From Caenimonas koreensis DSM 17982 (GTDB lineage Bacteria > Pseudomonadota > Gammaproteobacteria > Burkholderiales > Burkholderiaceae_C), in assembly GCF_009646335.1 (NCBI RefSeq), contig NZ_WJBU01000004.1, positions 1-64,000 on the forward strand: DNA of 64,000 bases, written 5' to 3'. The position numbers were made by a program, and so were the translations under genes. Below the pieces are notes generated by a model. That model was not told the origin of the DNA. It saw only the letters and a list, made by a program, of their open reading frames with translations, and ran no database searches. Below are positions 56,601-64,000 of this stretch, one piece after another. Every line of letters begins with the position of its first letter. The first letter of the stretch is position 1.

Positions 56601-58295
56601 ATGCAGCAGCGTCCCCACTACAAGTTCTGGCCCAAGCGGCTTCCCCATTCACTCACCGCTGCGGCCACCACGCTGTGGGACAACCTGGAGACCAGCGCGC
56701 GCCGTTTTCCCGACAAGGCAGCACTGGTGTTTTTCGGCACCCCCATCACCTATCGCGAAGCCGTGCGCATCGCCGAACGCCTGGCAGCGCGCCTGCACGC
56801 GCTGGGCGTGCAAAAGGGCGACCGCGTGGTGCTCGACATGCAGAACTGCCCGCAGCTCGTTATTGCGCACTTTGCGATCCTGCGGGCCAACGCGGTGGTC
56901 GTCCCGGTGAACCCGATGAATCGCGCCGAAGAGCTCAAGCACTACATCACCGATCCGGGCACCAAAGTTGCCATCACCACGAGCGACCTGGCGCCCGAGC
57001 TTGCCCGGGCCAGCGATACGTTGCCGCCGCAAGACCGCCTGAGCCACATCATCGCGACGCATTTCACCGACACCTTCGATCCCGATGCGCCGCACCGTGA
57101 CGTGATGCCCGATGCGTGGCGCGACTGGCTGCTGACGCGGCACGCATTGCCTGCGCTTGCCGGTGGCAGCGTGATGTTGTGGAGCGACGCGATCGACAAC
57201 GAATTGCCTGTGCCTGCGCTCACGGCTGTGCCCAGCGACCTGGCCATCCTGCCGTACACCAGCGGCACGACGGGCCTGCCCAAGGGCTGCATGCACCCGC
57301 ACAGCAGCATCATGCACAACGCGATGGCCAGCTCCATCTGGGGCAACGGCACCGCCGAGAGTGTGGTGCTGCTGGTCGCCCCGATGTTTCATGTCACTGG
57401 CATGGTCAGCGTGATGCATTCACAGATATATAGTGGCGCGACGCTGATCGTCATGCCGCGCTGGGACCGCGACCTGGCCGGCCGCCTGATCTCGCGCTGG
57501 CGCGTGACGGCGTGGACCAACATTCCCACCATGGTGATCGACCTGCTCGCCAGCCCGAACTTCGAGCAGTTCGACCTGTCGACCCTGCTGCACATCGGCG
57601 GTGGCGGCGCCGCGATGCCGCAGGCGGTGGCGCAGCGCCTGTTCGAACAGTTCGGCCTTCGCTATGTCGAAGGCTACGGCCTGACCGAGACGTCCGCGCC
57701 TTCGCACAGCAACCCGCCTGACGACCCGAAGCAGCAATGCCTGGGCATTCCGTTCATGAGCTGCGATGCGCGCGTGGTCGATCCATTGACGCTTGAAGAG
57801 ATGCCTGTGGGCGAGCAGGGCGAGATCATCATGCGTGGGCCGATGGTGTTTTCGGGCTACTGGAAGCGGCCCGACGCGACCGAGGCGGCGTTCGTCGAAT
57901 TCCAGGGGCAGCGCTACTTTCGCTCCGGCGATCTGGGCTATGTCGATGAAGACGGCTATTTCTTCCTCACGGACCGCTTGAAGCGGATGATCAACGCGGC
58001 CGGCTTCAAGGTGTGGCCCGCCGAGGTCGAGGCGCTGATGTTCAAGCACCCGGCCATCCAGGAGGCGTGCGTCATCTCCACCCGGGACAGCTATCGCGGC
58101 GAATCGGTCAAGGCGGTCGTGGTGCTTCGCCCCAGCCACAAAGGCAAGGTGAGCGAAGAAGAGATCATTGCGTGGTGCCGCGAGAACATGGCCGTCTACA
58201 AGATGCCGCGCGTCGTGCAGTTCGTCGATGCGCTGCCCAAGAGCGGCAGCGGCAAGGTCATGTGGCGGATGCTGCAGGAGGCCGAGCGCGATTGA
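56601..58295 (+). CDS. Long-chain/medium-chain acyl-CoA synthetase (AMP-binding)
   Basis: The 564-residue ANL enzyme activates a fatty or aromatic acid to acyl-CoA. Motifs: P-loop YTSGTTGLPKGCMHPH, EGYGLTETSAPSHSN, RSGDLGYVDEDGYFFLTDRL with hinge KRMINAAGFKVWPAEVEALM, and the catalytic Lys in KSGSGKVMW. It starts with MQQRPHYKFWPKRLP, a head seen in long-chain AMP ligases of Burkholderiales. It is followed by a catalase-like gene after 83 bp. Confidence 0.88.
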   Translation: MQQRPHYKFWPKRLPHSLTAAATTLWDNLETSARRFPDKAALVFFGTPITYREAVRIAERLAARLHALGVQKGDRVVLDMQNCPQLVIAHFAILRANAVVVPVNPMNRAEELKHYITDPGTKVAITTSDLAPELARASDTLPPQDRLSHIIATHFTDTFDPDAPHRDVMPDAWRDWLLTRHALPALAGGSVMLWSDAIDNELPVPALTAVPSDLAILPYTSGTTGLPKGCMHPHSSIMHNAMASSIWGNGTAESVVLLVAPMFHVTGMVSVMHSQIYSGATLIVMPRWDRDLAGRLISRWRVTAWTNIPTMVIDLLASPNFEQFDLSTLLHIGGGGAAMPQAVAQRLFEQFGLRYVEGYGLTETSAPSHSNPPDDPKQQCLGIPFMSCDARVVDPLTLEEMPVGEQGEIIMRGPMVFSGYWKRPDATEAAFVEFQGQRYFRSGDLGYVDEDGYFFLTDRLKRMINAAGFKVWPAEVEALMFKHPAIQEACVISTRDSYRGESVKAVVVLRPSHKGKVSEEEIIAWCRENMAVYKMPRVVQFVDALPKSGSGKVMWRMLQEAERD

Positions 58296-58378
58296 ACTCG
58301 TGGTGCGGCCCGCGTAGACTGGGCCGGACCACGCGACCCTTTGTCCGAAGACAAGCGACCACACGAACGGCGGAACCG

Positions 58379-59374
58379 ATGAGCAACGTGCCAGCACCCA
58401 GCACCGGCTGGAAGGAAGTCATCGCAGCTGATGAGCAGCAGCGCTACGAGGGTTTCGCGCAGCAGTTCGCGCAGATCCAGAAGCACAAGGCCAAGCGCTG
58501 GGGTGTCGGCCGGACGCTGCACCGCAAGCAGATCACCGCCGCGCATGGCACACTGGAAGTGCTGGACGGCATTCCGGAGTTTGCCCGCCACGGCCTGTTC
58601 GCGATCCCGCACACCTTCGAGGTGTGGGTGCGCCTGTCCAACGGCGGCTTCGACCGCGCGCGTGACAGCATGCCCGACGTGCGCGGCTTCGCCTTCCGGG
58701 TGCTGGGCGTCGAAGGTGATTCGGCGCTGGGCAACGGGCCCGCCAGGAGCCAGGACTTCACGCTGATCAACCACGAGGCGTTCTCGTTTTCGGGCAGCAC
58801 GGAGTTTGTCGATTTCGCCGTGGCGGCTTCGCGCGGCGGCGGCGCGCTGCTCAAGTACGTTTTCACGCGATACGGCCTGATCGGCGGCCCGAAGATGCTG
58901 GCCAAGGTCCTTTCCATCGCCAAAAAGCCATTCAGCGGTTTCGCGACCGAGGCGCTGTTCAGCAGCGTGCCGATGGCCTGCGGACCCTACGCCGTGCGTG
59001 TGCGGCTGGTGCCCGGTGAGTCCAATGGGCCGCCCACACCGGGCGCAAGCGCCGACTGGGCTGCAGATTTCAGCCAGCGGCTGGCGCAAGGCCCCTTGCA
59101 CTGGGACCTGCAGCTGCAGTATTTCTCCAGCGAAGGGCTCACGCCCATCGAGGACGCGTCCGTCAACTGGCCCACGCCCTACGCCACGGTCGCGCGCCTC
59201 ATGCTGCCGCCGCAAAACACGGCGTCCCCGTCGGGCTGGGCGCTTGCGCAGGAAGTCGAGGGCACGGTGATCGATCCGTGGCAGGCGCTGCAAGCGCACC
59301 GGCCGCTGGGCGATGTGCAGCGTGCGCGCAAAGTGGTGTACTTCGCCAGCCAGAAGGGGCGCGGCGCCGCTTGA
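58379..59374 (+). CDS. Catalase-like heme protein (SrpA type)
   Basis: I start it at ATG 58379 (MSNVPAPSTGWKE). The 331-residue protein is shorter than monofunctional catalases but keeps the heme-fold pattern: HGTLEVLDGIPEFARHGLFA, VWVRLSNGGFDRARDSMPD, VRGFAFRVLG and QDFTLINHEAFSF. Relatives of this size (catalase-related, SrpA-like) use organic peroxides or have unclear activity. The distal His in the usual place reads in the AAHGT region. Probably a stress enzyme. Confidence 0.75.
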   Translation: MSNVPAPSTGWKEVIAADEQQRYEGFAQQFAQIQKHKAKRWGVGRTLHRKQITAAHGTLEVLDGIPEFARHGLFAIPHTFEVWVRLSNGGFDRARDSMPDVRGFAFRVLGVEGDSALGNGPARSQDFTLINHEAFSFSGSTEFVDFAVAASRGGGALLKYVFTRYGLIGGPKMLAKVLSIAKKPFSGFATEALFSSVPMACGPYAVRVRLVPGESNGPPTPGASADWAADFSQRLAQGPLHWDLQLQYFSSEGLTPIEDASVNWPTPYATVARLMLPPQNTASPSGWALAQEVEGTVIDPWQALQAHRPLGDVQRARKVVYFASQKGRGAA

Positions 59375-59518
59375 AGCCCGGGCGGGCCGGCCGGTGGGCT
59401 TGCAGTGACAGCCAGGTGGGAGCGGGCGCCAGCTGAACTGTCGGAGATTGACTACAACGGGCCGACAGTGATGCCCCTACGATCACCCGTCACCACACCA
59501 TTTGCAACGCTTCGACCG

Positions 59519-61036
59519 ATGACTCCATTTCCACCAAACGTCAAACTGCCCGACCAGGCACGCGCGTCCACTGGGGTTGCAGGGCTCGACGACATTCTGG
59601 GCGGAGGTCTGCCCACGACACACCTGTACCTCGCCGAAGGCAAGCCGGGCTCGGGCAAGACCACGCTGGGCCTGCAGTTCCTTTTGCGCGGCGTTGCCGA
59701 TGGCGAGGCAGGTCTTTACATCACGCTGTCCGAGACTTCGCAGGAACTGCACATCGTGGCGGCGTCGCACGGCTGGAGCCTCAAGGGCGTTGAAGTCTTC
59801 GAGCTGGTCGAGACCACGGGCCTGAGCCCGGATGCCGAGCAGTCCATCCTGCACCCCTCGGAAGTCGAGCTGGGTGAGATGACTCGCGGCGTCATGGCCG
59901 CTGTCGACCGCGTCAAGCCGGCGCGGGTGGTGTTCGACAGTCTTTCAGAGGTGCGCCTGCTTGCCCAGAGCTCGATGCGTTACCGGCGTCAGGTGCTTGC
60001 ACTCAAGAGTTTTTTCGCGGCCCGCAGCTGCACGGTGCTGATGCTCGATGACTACACCGCGGAACATGACGATCTGCAACTGCAGAGCATCGCCCATGGC
60101 GTGATCCAGCTTGGCAAATCTGCCGGCCAGTACGGGCCGGAGCGCCGCAGCCTGCGCGTCGTCAAGATGCGCGGCATCCGTTTTCGCGGTGGGGACCACG
60201 ACTTCAATCTTGATACGGGCGGCCTGTCGGTCTATCCGCGACTTGTCGCGGCCGAGCACCGCGCCGCCGTCAACCACGCCCTTGTCAGTGCGGGCACCGA
60301 AGGATTCGACGCGCTTCTGGGCGGCGGGCTGGCGCGCGGGAGCAACACCCTTTTCATGGGGCCGTCTGGCGTGGGCAAGACAACAACAGCGCTGTCGTGT
60401 GCACGCGCTGCCCTCCAGCGCGGCGAGAGCGTCGCCTACTACCTGTTCGACGAAGGGCTGGCCACGCTGTTGACACGCTCGCGCTCGCTGGGCATGGAGA
60501 TCGACTCGTACATCGAGGAAGGCAGCCTGCAGATCCAGGCGCTCGATCCCGCCCAGGTGTCGCCGGGCCAGTTTGCCAACATGGTTCGCAGTGCGGTGGA
60601 GGAGCGCGGGGTGCAGATGGTCGTCATCGACAGCCTCAATGCCTACATGCACGCGATGGCCGGCGACAAACATCTTCTGCTGCAGGTGCACGAGTTGCTC
60701 GCCTACCTGAACCAGCGTGAAGTCATCACGATTCTCGTGCTCGGCATGCACGGGATGATTGGCGACATTCGAAGCGATGTGGACTTGAGCTACCTCAGCG
60801 ACGGCATCGTGCTGTTCCGCTTTTTCGAGGCGCGTGGCGCACTTCTGAAGGCCGTGTCGGTCGTCAAGAGCCGCACAAGCGCGCATGAAGCCACCATTCG
60901 CGAATTCCGGCTCGGCTTCGGTGGGCTGGAGATCGGCCACGCACTGACCGACTTTGAAGGGGTGCTGACGGGCGCTCCTTCGTACCGGGGCTCGCATCTC
61001 ATGCTTGGCGAAGCCGAGAAGGCGGCGGTCGCCTGA
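59519..61036 (+). CDS. KaiC-like dual RecA-domain ATPase
   Basis: I start it at ATG 59519 (MTPFPPNVKLPDQA). The 505-residue protein has two KaiC/RecA domains. First Walker A is EGKPGSGKTTLG (residues 41-49), with LYITLSETSQEL after it and Walker B ARVVFDSLSEV. Second Walker A is GPSGVGKTTT (281-289), with YYLFDEGLATL and VVIDSLNAYMHAM. The KaiC autophosphorylation Ser/Thr pair is not seen. There is no kaiA or kaiB here. It overlaps the next gene, a histidine kinase, by one base (TGATG), so it probably feeds a signalling pathway rather than a clock. Confidence 0.88.
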   Translation: MTPFPPNVKLPDQARASTGVAGLDDILGGGLPTTHLYLAEGKPGSGKTTLGLQFLLRGVADGEAGLYITLSETSQELHIVAASHGWSLKGVEVFELVETTGLSPDAEQSILHPSEVELGEMTRGVMAAVDRVKPARVVFDSLSEVRLLAQSSMRYRRQVLALKSFFAARSCTVLMLDDYTAEHDDLQLQSIAHGVIQLGKSAGQYGPERRSLRVVKMRGIRFRGGDHDFNLDTGGLSVYPRLVAAEHRAAVNHALVSAGTEGFDALLGGGLARGSNTLFMGPSGVGKTTTALSCARAALQRGESVAYYLFDEGLATLLTRSRSLGMEIDSYIEEGSLQIQALDPAQVSPGQFANMVRSAVEERGVQMVVIDSLNAYMHAMAGDKHLLLQVHELLAYLNQREVITILVLGMHGMIGDIRSDVDLSYLSDGIVLFRFFEARGALLKAVSVVKSRTSAHEATIREFRLGFGGLEIGHALTDFEGVLTGAPSYRGSHLMLGEAEKAAVA

Positions 61037-62730
61037 TGGAGTTGCGCGTACTCATTCACGCCCCGTTTGGCCGCGACGCCCAGGTGATCAAGAGCGTCAT
61101 CGGGCAGACGCACAAGGTGGTGCTTTGCAGCGCACGGGATGAGCTCCTCGCAGCCATTCAAGAGGGTGCGGCCGCGGCCATCATCACAGAAGAATCCATC
61201 ACGGACGGCGCGCTCCTGCAGGACCTGGGCGCGTGGCTCACGTCGCAGCCCTCGTGGTCCGACTTTCCTTTTATCGTGCTGTCCAACCATGAGCCGGGGC
61301 CGCGGTCGGTGCAGGCGATCAGCATCCTGCACGCATTGGGCAACGTGATCCTGCTGGAGCGCCCGCTCAACGCGCAGACGCTTTCCAGCGCGGCAGATGC
61401 CGCCGTGCGCGCGCGCCGCCGGCAGTACGCCACGCGCCAGCATCTGGACGAGATCGGCCTGGCGCGCCGCGAAGTCGAGCGGCTCAACAGCGAGCTTGAA
61501 GAGCGCATCGAGGCGCGCACGCATGAACTGGGCAATGCGAACAACCGGCTGATGAAGGAAATCGCCGAGCGCGAGAAGGCGCAGAGCGCGCTCGTGCAGT
61601 CGCAGAAGATGGAAGCCATCGGCCGTCTCACGGGTGGGATTGCGCATGACTTCAACAACCTGCTTCATGTGGTGAACATGAACCTGGAACTGATCTCGCT
61701 GTATGCGAAGGAAGAGAAGGTGCGGCCCGTCGTCGAGCGTGCAAAGGCCGCCTCCAAACGCGGCGCGAAGCTGACCGGGCAGCTGCTGTCTTTTGCGCGC
61801 AACCAGTCGCTCTCACCCAAGCTCACGCACGTCAACAAACTGCTGCTGGGCATCAAGGATCTGCTGGAGATCTCGGCCGGCTCCTCCGTGCAAGTGCAGC
61901 TGGACCTGTGCGAGCACCCCGCGATGATTGTGGTCGACCCCAGCCAGCTCGAGATGGCCGTGCTCAACCTGGCGGTCAACTCGCGCGACGCGATGCCCGA
62001 GGGCGGCTCGCTTCACATTGCGACCGGTGTGCGCCATGTGGCCAAGGATGAAGACCAGCTCAAGGCAGGCGACTATGTGGTGGTGACCGTGACCGATACG
62101 GGTGCCGGCATCGCACCGCAGTTGCTCAGCAAAGTCTTCGATCCGTTCTTCACCACCAAGCCCACCGGCAGCGGCACCGGGCTTGGTTTGAGCCAGGTCT
62201 ACGGCTTCGCGCGGCAGTCCAACGGGGTCGCGTTCATTCGCAGCGAGCTCGGCTCGGGCACGACGGTGGAGATGTATTTCCCTGCCGCCGTCGAAGACGA
62301 AGCCGAGTGGCAGGAACAGGTGAGTGCGCCATCAATACCGGCGCGGGCCAACCTGCACAAGGTGCTGGTCGTCGAAGACGATGCCGATGTGCGCGGCGTC
62401 ATTGTCGAGTGCCTGGGCCTCATTGGTTACGCAGTGACCGAGGCCGCCAATGGCACGGAGGGCCTGGCGGCGCTGCGGCGCGACCGGCCTGATGTGCTCG
62501 TGGTCGACTACGCCATGCCGGACATGACGGGCGCTGAAGTGATCAAGCAGGCGCGCGAGCTCCTGGGTGACGACTTGCCAGTCATCCTGGCCACAGGCTA
62601 TGCGGACATGGCCGCTGTCGAGCGACTGGCCGGCAAGCCCATCCTGCTGCGCAAGCCGTTCGACATCAAATCGCTGGGCGCTGCAGTGGCACAGGCGCTT
62701 GAGGCGACGCGCGAACGCGCCGGCGCCTGA
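61036..62730 (+). CDS. Hybrid histidine kinase coupled to the KaiC-like gene
   Basis: A 564-residue cytoplasmic kinase. An N-terminal receiver-like fold (about residues 1-130) lacks the phospho-Asp at the usual place and may be a pseudo-receiver. A coiled coil (REVERLNSELEERIEARTHE) leads to HisKA with His204 in GGIAHDFNNLL, HATPase motifs NLAVNSRDAMPEGG and DTGAGIAPQLL, G2 GSGTGLGLSQVYG, and a C-terminal receiver with Asp491 in VVDYAMPDMTG. There is no membrane segment. Its coupling to the KaiC-like ATPase suggests the two share a signal. Confidence 0.92.
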   Translation: MELRVLIHAPFGRDAQVIKSVIGQTHKVVLCSARDELLAAIQEGAAAAIITEESITDGALLQDLGAWLTSQPSWSDFPFIVLSNHEPGPRSVQAISILHALGNVILLERPLNAQTLSSAADAAVRARRRQYATRQHLDEIGLARREVERLNSELEERIEARTHELGNANNRLMKEIAEREKAQSALVQSQKMEAIGRLTGGIAHDFNNLLHVVNMNLELISLYAKEEKVRPVVERAKAASKRGAKLTGQLLSFARNQSLSPKLTHVNKLLLGIKDLLEISAGSSVQVQLDLCEHPAMIVVDPSQLEMAVLNLAVNSRDAMPEGGSLHIATGVRHVAKDEDQLKAGDYVVVTVTDTGAGIAPQLLSKVFDPFFTTKPTGSGTGLGLSQVYGFARQSNGVAFIRSELGSGTTVEMYFPAAVEDEAEWQEQVSAPSIPARANLHKVLVVEDDADVRGVIVECLGLIGYAVTEAANGTEGLAALRRDRPDVLVVDYAMPDMTGAEVIKQARELLGDDLPVILATGYADMAAVERLAGKPILLRKPFDIKSLGAAVAQALEATRERAGA

Positions 62731-62792
62731 AACCCGATCGAAGGGCCTGCGCGGTGCGCCGGGGTTGCAGCCGCTGCCATGCACAATAGCTT

Positions 62793-63689
62793 GTGATTGC
62801 CGCTGACGCCACTGCCCAAGACGTGTACGGCCGGCCCGACGGGGGCTGGAGGCTGGCCCTGTACAAGGTCATCTATGAGTCAGACACGGTTGCAGGCCGC
62901 CTGTTCGACAAGGTGATCGTGGCTGCGGTCGTGCTCAGCGTGTTGGTGGTGGTGGCCGACAGCGTGCAGTCGCTGCACAAGATGCACTCGAGCCGTTTTG
63001 CGGTGATGGAGTGGACCTTCACGATTCTCTTCAGCATCGAATACGTCGCGCGGCTTCTGGCCGTGAAGAATCCGTGGCGCTACGCACGCAGCTTCTTCGG
63101 CATCGTTGACCTGGTCGCGGTGTTGCCGACTTATCTGGCGCTGTTCGTGCCGGAGCTACACGCGCTGATCGACGTGCGCATCCTCAGGTTGCTGCGCATC
63201 TTCCGGATTTTCCGGCTCACGGCCTATGTCAGCGAATACCAGCTGATGGGCGAAGCGCTGATGGCCAGCCGCCGCAAGATCCTGGTGTTTCTCTCGGCGG
63301 TGCTGATGGTCGCGTTTGTGCTGGGCACGCTGCTTTATGTGGTCGAGGGCCCTGAGCATGGCTTCAACGACATTCCGACTGCTGTCTATTGGGCGATCAC
63401 CACGATCACGACCGTAGGCTTTGGCGACATCACGCCCAAGACCGAACTTGGCCGCCTGATTGCGTCGATCATGATGCTGATCGGCTGGGGCACGCTGGCC
63501 GTGCCCACAGGCATCGTCACCGCCGAGATGACGATACGCCGGCATGCGAGCCATGCGCCGGGTGCGACAGGGCCAATCTCCATGCCGCGTACCTGCGCCG
63601 CGTGCGGTGCGCGTGGTTACGCACCCGAAGCAAATTTTTGCCAGCAGTGTGGTGCGGCCCTTGCGGGCAGCGACACACGATCGGGCTGA
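62793..63689 (+). CDS. Voltage-gated potassium-channel-like protein with zinc-ribbon tail
   Basis: A GTG start at 62793 gives 298 residues. Six membrane segments fit S1-S6; S4 has Arg repeats (RILRLLRIFRIFRL), and the selectivity filter is TTITTVGFGDITPKT before S6. After S6 (MMLIGWGTLAVPTGIVTAEM) the tail holds a treble-cysteine-type zinc ribbon, CAACGA and FCQQCGA. It would be an inner-membrane K channel. The ribbon may anchor a partner or sense metal. Confidence 0.87.
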   Translation: MIAADATAQDVYGRPDGGWRLALYKVIYESDTVAGRLFDKVIVAAVVLSVLVVVADSVQSLHKMHSSRFAVMEWTFTILFSIEYVARLLAVKNPWRYARSFFGIVDLVAVLPTYLALFVPELHALIDVRILRLLRIFRIFRLTAYVSEYQLMGEALMASRRKILVFLSAVLMVAFVLGTLLYVVEGPEHGFNDIPTAVYWAITTITTVGFGDITPKTELGRLIASIMMLIGWGTLAVPTGIVTAEMTIRRHASHAPGATGPISMPRTCAACGARGYAPEANFCQQCGAALAGSDTRSG

Positions 63690-63701
63690 ACCCCGGCGGC
63701 G

Positions 63702-64000
63702 TCAGTCGTCGAATCTGGCGCTTCGCGCGGCGAGCAACTCACGCAAGACGGAGCGGTGGCAGCGGGCTTCGTTCTCGCAATAACAACCCAGGGCGAGTGA
63801 CGTCTGATGCGACATGGCGGCGAGCAAGTCCAGCACGTGACTGGCATCCGGCTGCTTCATCTCGGCGGTGAACTTGCGGCGAAAGGTGTTCCACGACTTC
63901 TCGTCCTGCGCTGCCTGGCCCAATGCCATCAGTTCGGCGCTCGGCGCGAGATTCGGCAACCACGTGTCATAGAAATCACGCGAAGCGAATTCACTTTTGG
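63702..64000 (-). CDS. DUF488-family protein, C-terminal part (runs off window)
   Basis: On the minus strand an open frame continues past the edge: SRDFYDTWLPNLAPSAELM, then SWNTFRRKFTAEMKQPDASH and LALGCYCENEARCHRSVLRE before the stop at 63702. The CYCENEARCHRSVLRELL pattern is characteristic of the DUF488 family, whose role is unknown. The N-terminus lies outside the window. Confidence 0.75.
   Translation of the reverse strand, partial: KSEFASRDFYDTWLPNLAPSAELMALGQAAQDEKSWNTFRRKFTAEMKQPDASHVLDLLAAMSHQTSLALGCYCENEARCHRSVLRELLAARSARFDD

Noticed and set aside
59405-59518. Upstream extension of the KaiC-like gene
   Set aside because: The extra 38 codons lack family similarity, and ATG 59519 starts right before the conserved domain.

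Overview
The window reads as chromosomal DNA of a high-GC betaproteobacterium, most likely Burkholderiales and probably Comamonadaceae (Variovorax/Acidovorax-like). This rests on two DUF1631 paralogues, a Bug-family (TctC-like) periplasmic protein, EttA, a split bkd complex, and an intergenic triple-hairpin repeat that I associate with that family. The lineage is an inference from content, not a computed placement. The first ~60 bases are a G-homopolymer stretch that looks like a contig edge or a sequencing artefact.

Layout. 0.2-3.3 kb is a lower-GC accessory patch: a two-gene module of unknown function, a decayed IS1595-type transposase, and an AlbA/Schlafen-like ATPase regulator behind a repeated operator-like motif. 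3.3-11.8 kb holds sodC and chaC, the Entner-Doudoroff pair edd-eda, gloA, an amidase, a PaaI-type thioesterase divergent from a marR-MFS pair, and a thioredoxin-fold lipoprotein. 11.8-24.6 kb is one sugar-acid locus. A leftward set (IlvD/Edd-family dehydratase, idnO, idnD, then vapBC-kdgK-dgoK-dgoA-SDR) faces a rightward carbohydrate ABC transporter ending in a FadR-type GntR regulator. Imported sugar acid would be oxidised or dehydrated to 2-keto-3-deoxy acids, phosphorylated by KdgK or DgoK, and split by DgoA (or Eda) to pyruvate and glyceraldehyde-3-phosphate. A vapBC toxin-antitoxin pair sits inside this operon with 4-nt overlaps on both sides of vapC.

24.8-38.2 kb holds a transglutaminase-fold protein, a Rossmann protein overlapping rhlE, two DUF1631 paralogues, and between them a translationally coupled pair that looks like a type III secretion chaperone (CesT-like) and a large effector-like protein with Thr/Ser/Pro repeats at both ends; ettA and a yidB-like gene follow. 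38.3-43.4 kb is a complete branched-chain 2-oxoacid dehydrogenase operon (E1 alpha, E1 beta, E2, E3). 43.4-51.1 kb is a type I restriction-modification operon (hsdM, rhuM-like, hsdS, hsdR) on the minus strand. 51.2-64 kb is a mixed stretch: P1 peptidase, DUF883 protein, DMT transporter with a 23-histidine tail, a deleted glycerophosphodiesterase pseudogene, GFA protein, DOPA-dioxygenase-like protein, a 2OG-Fe(II) oxygenase-like protein with HxG in place of HxD, Bug protein, acyl-CoA synthetase, catalase-like protein, a KaiC-like ATPase coupled to a hybrid histidine kinase, a voltage-gated-type channel with a zinc-ribbon tail, and a DUF488-type gene running off the edge.

The most interesting points are the chaperone/effector-like pair at 30.5-33.5 kb, the HxG oxygenase at 54.9 kb, the vapBC insertion in the sugar-acid operon, the KaiC/histidine-kinase pair, and the two-gene unknown module at the left edge. 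I saw no rRNA, tRNA or CRISPR array.
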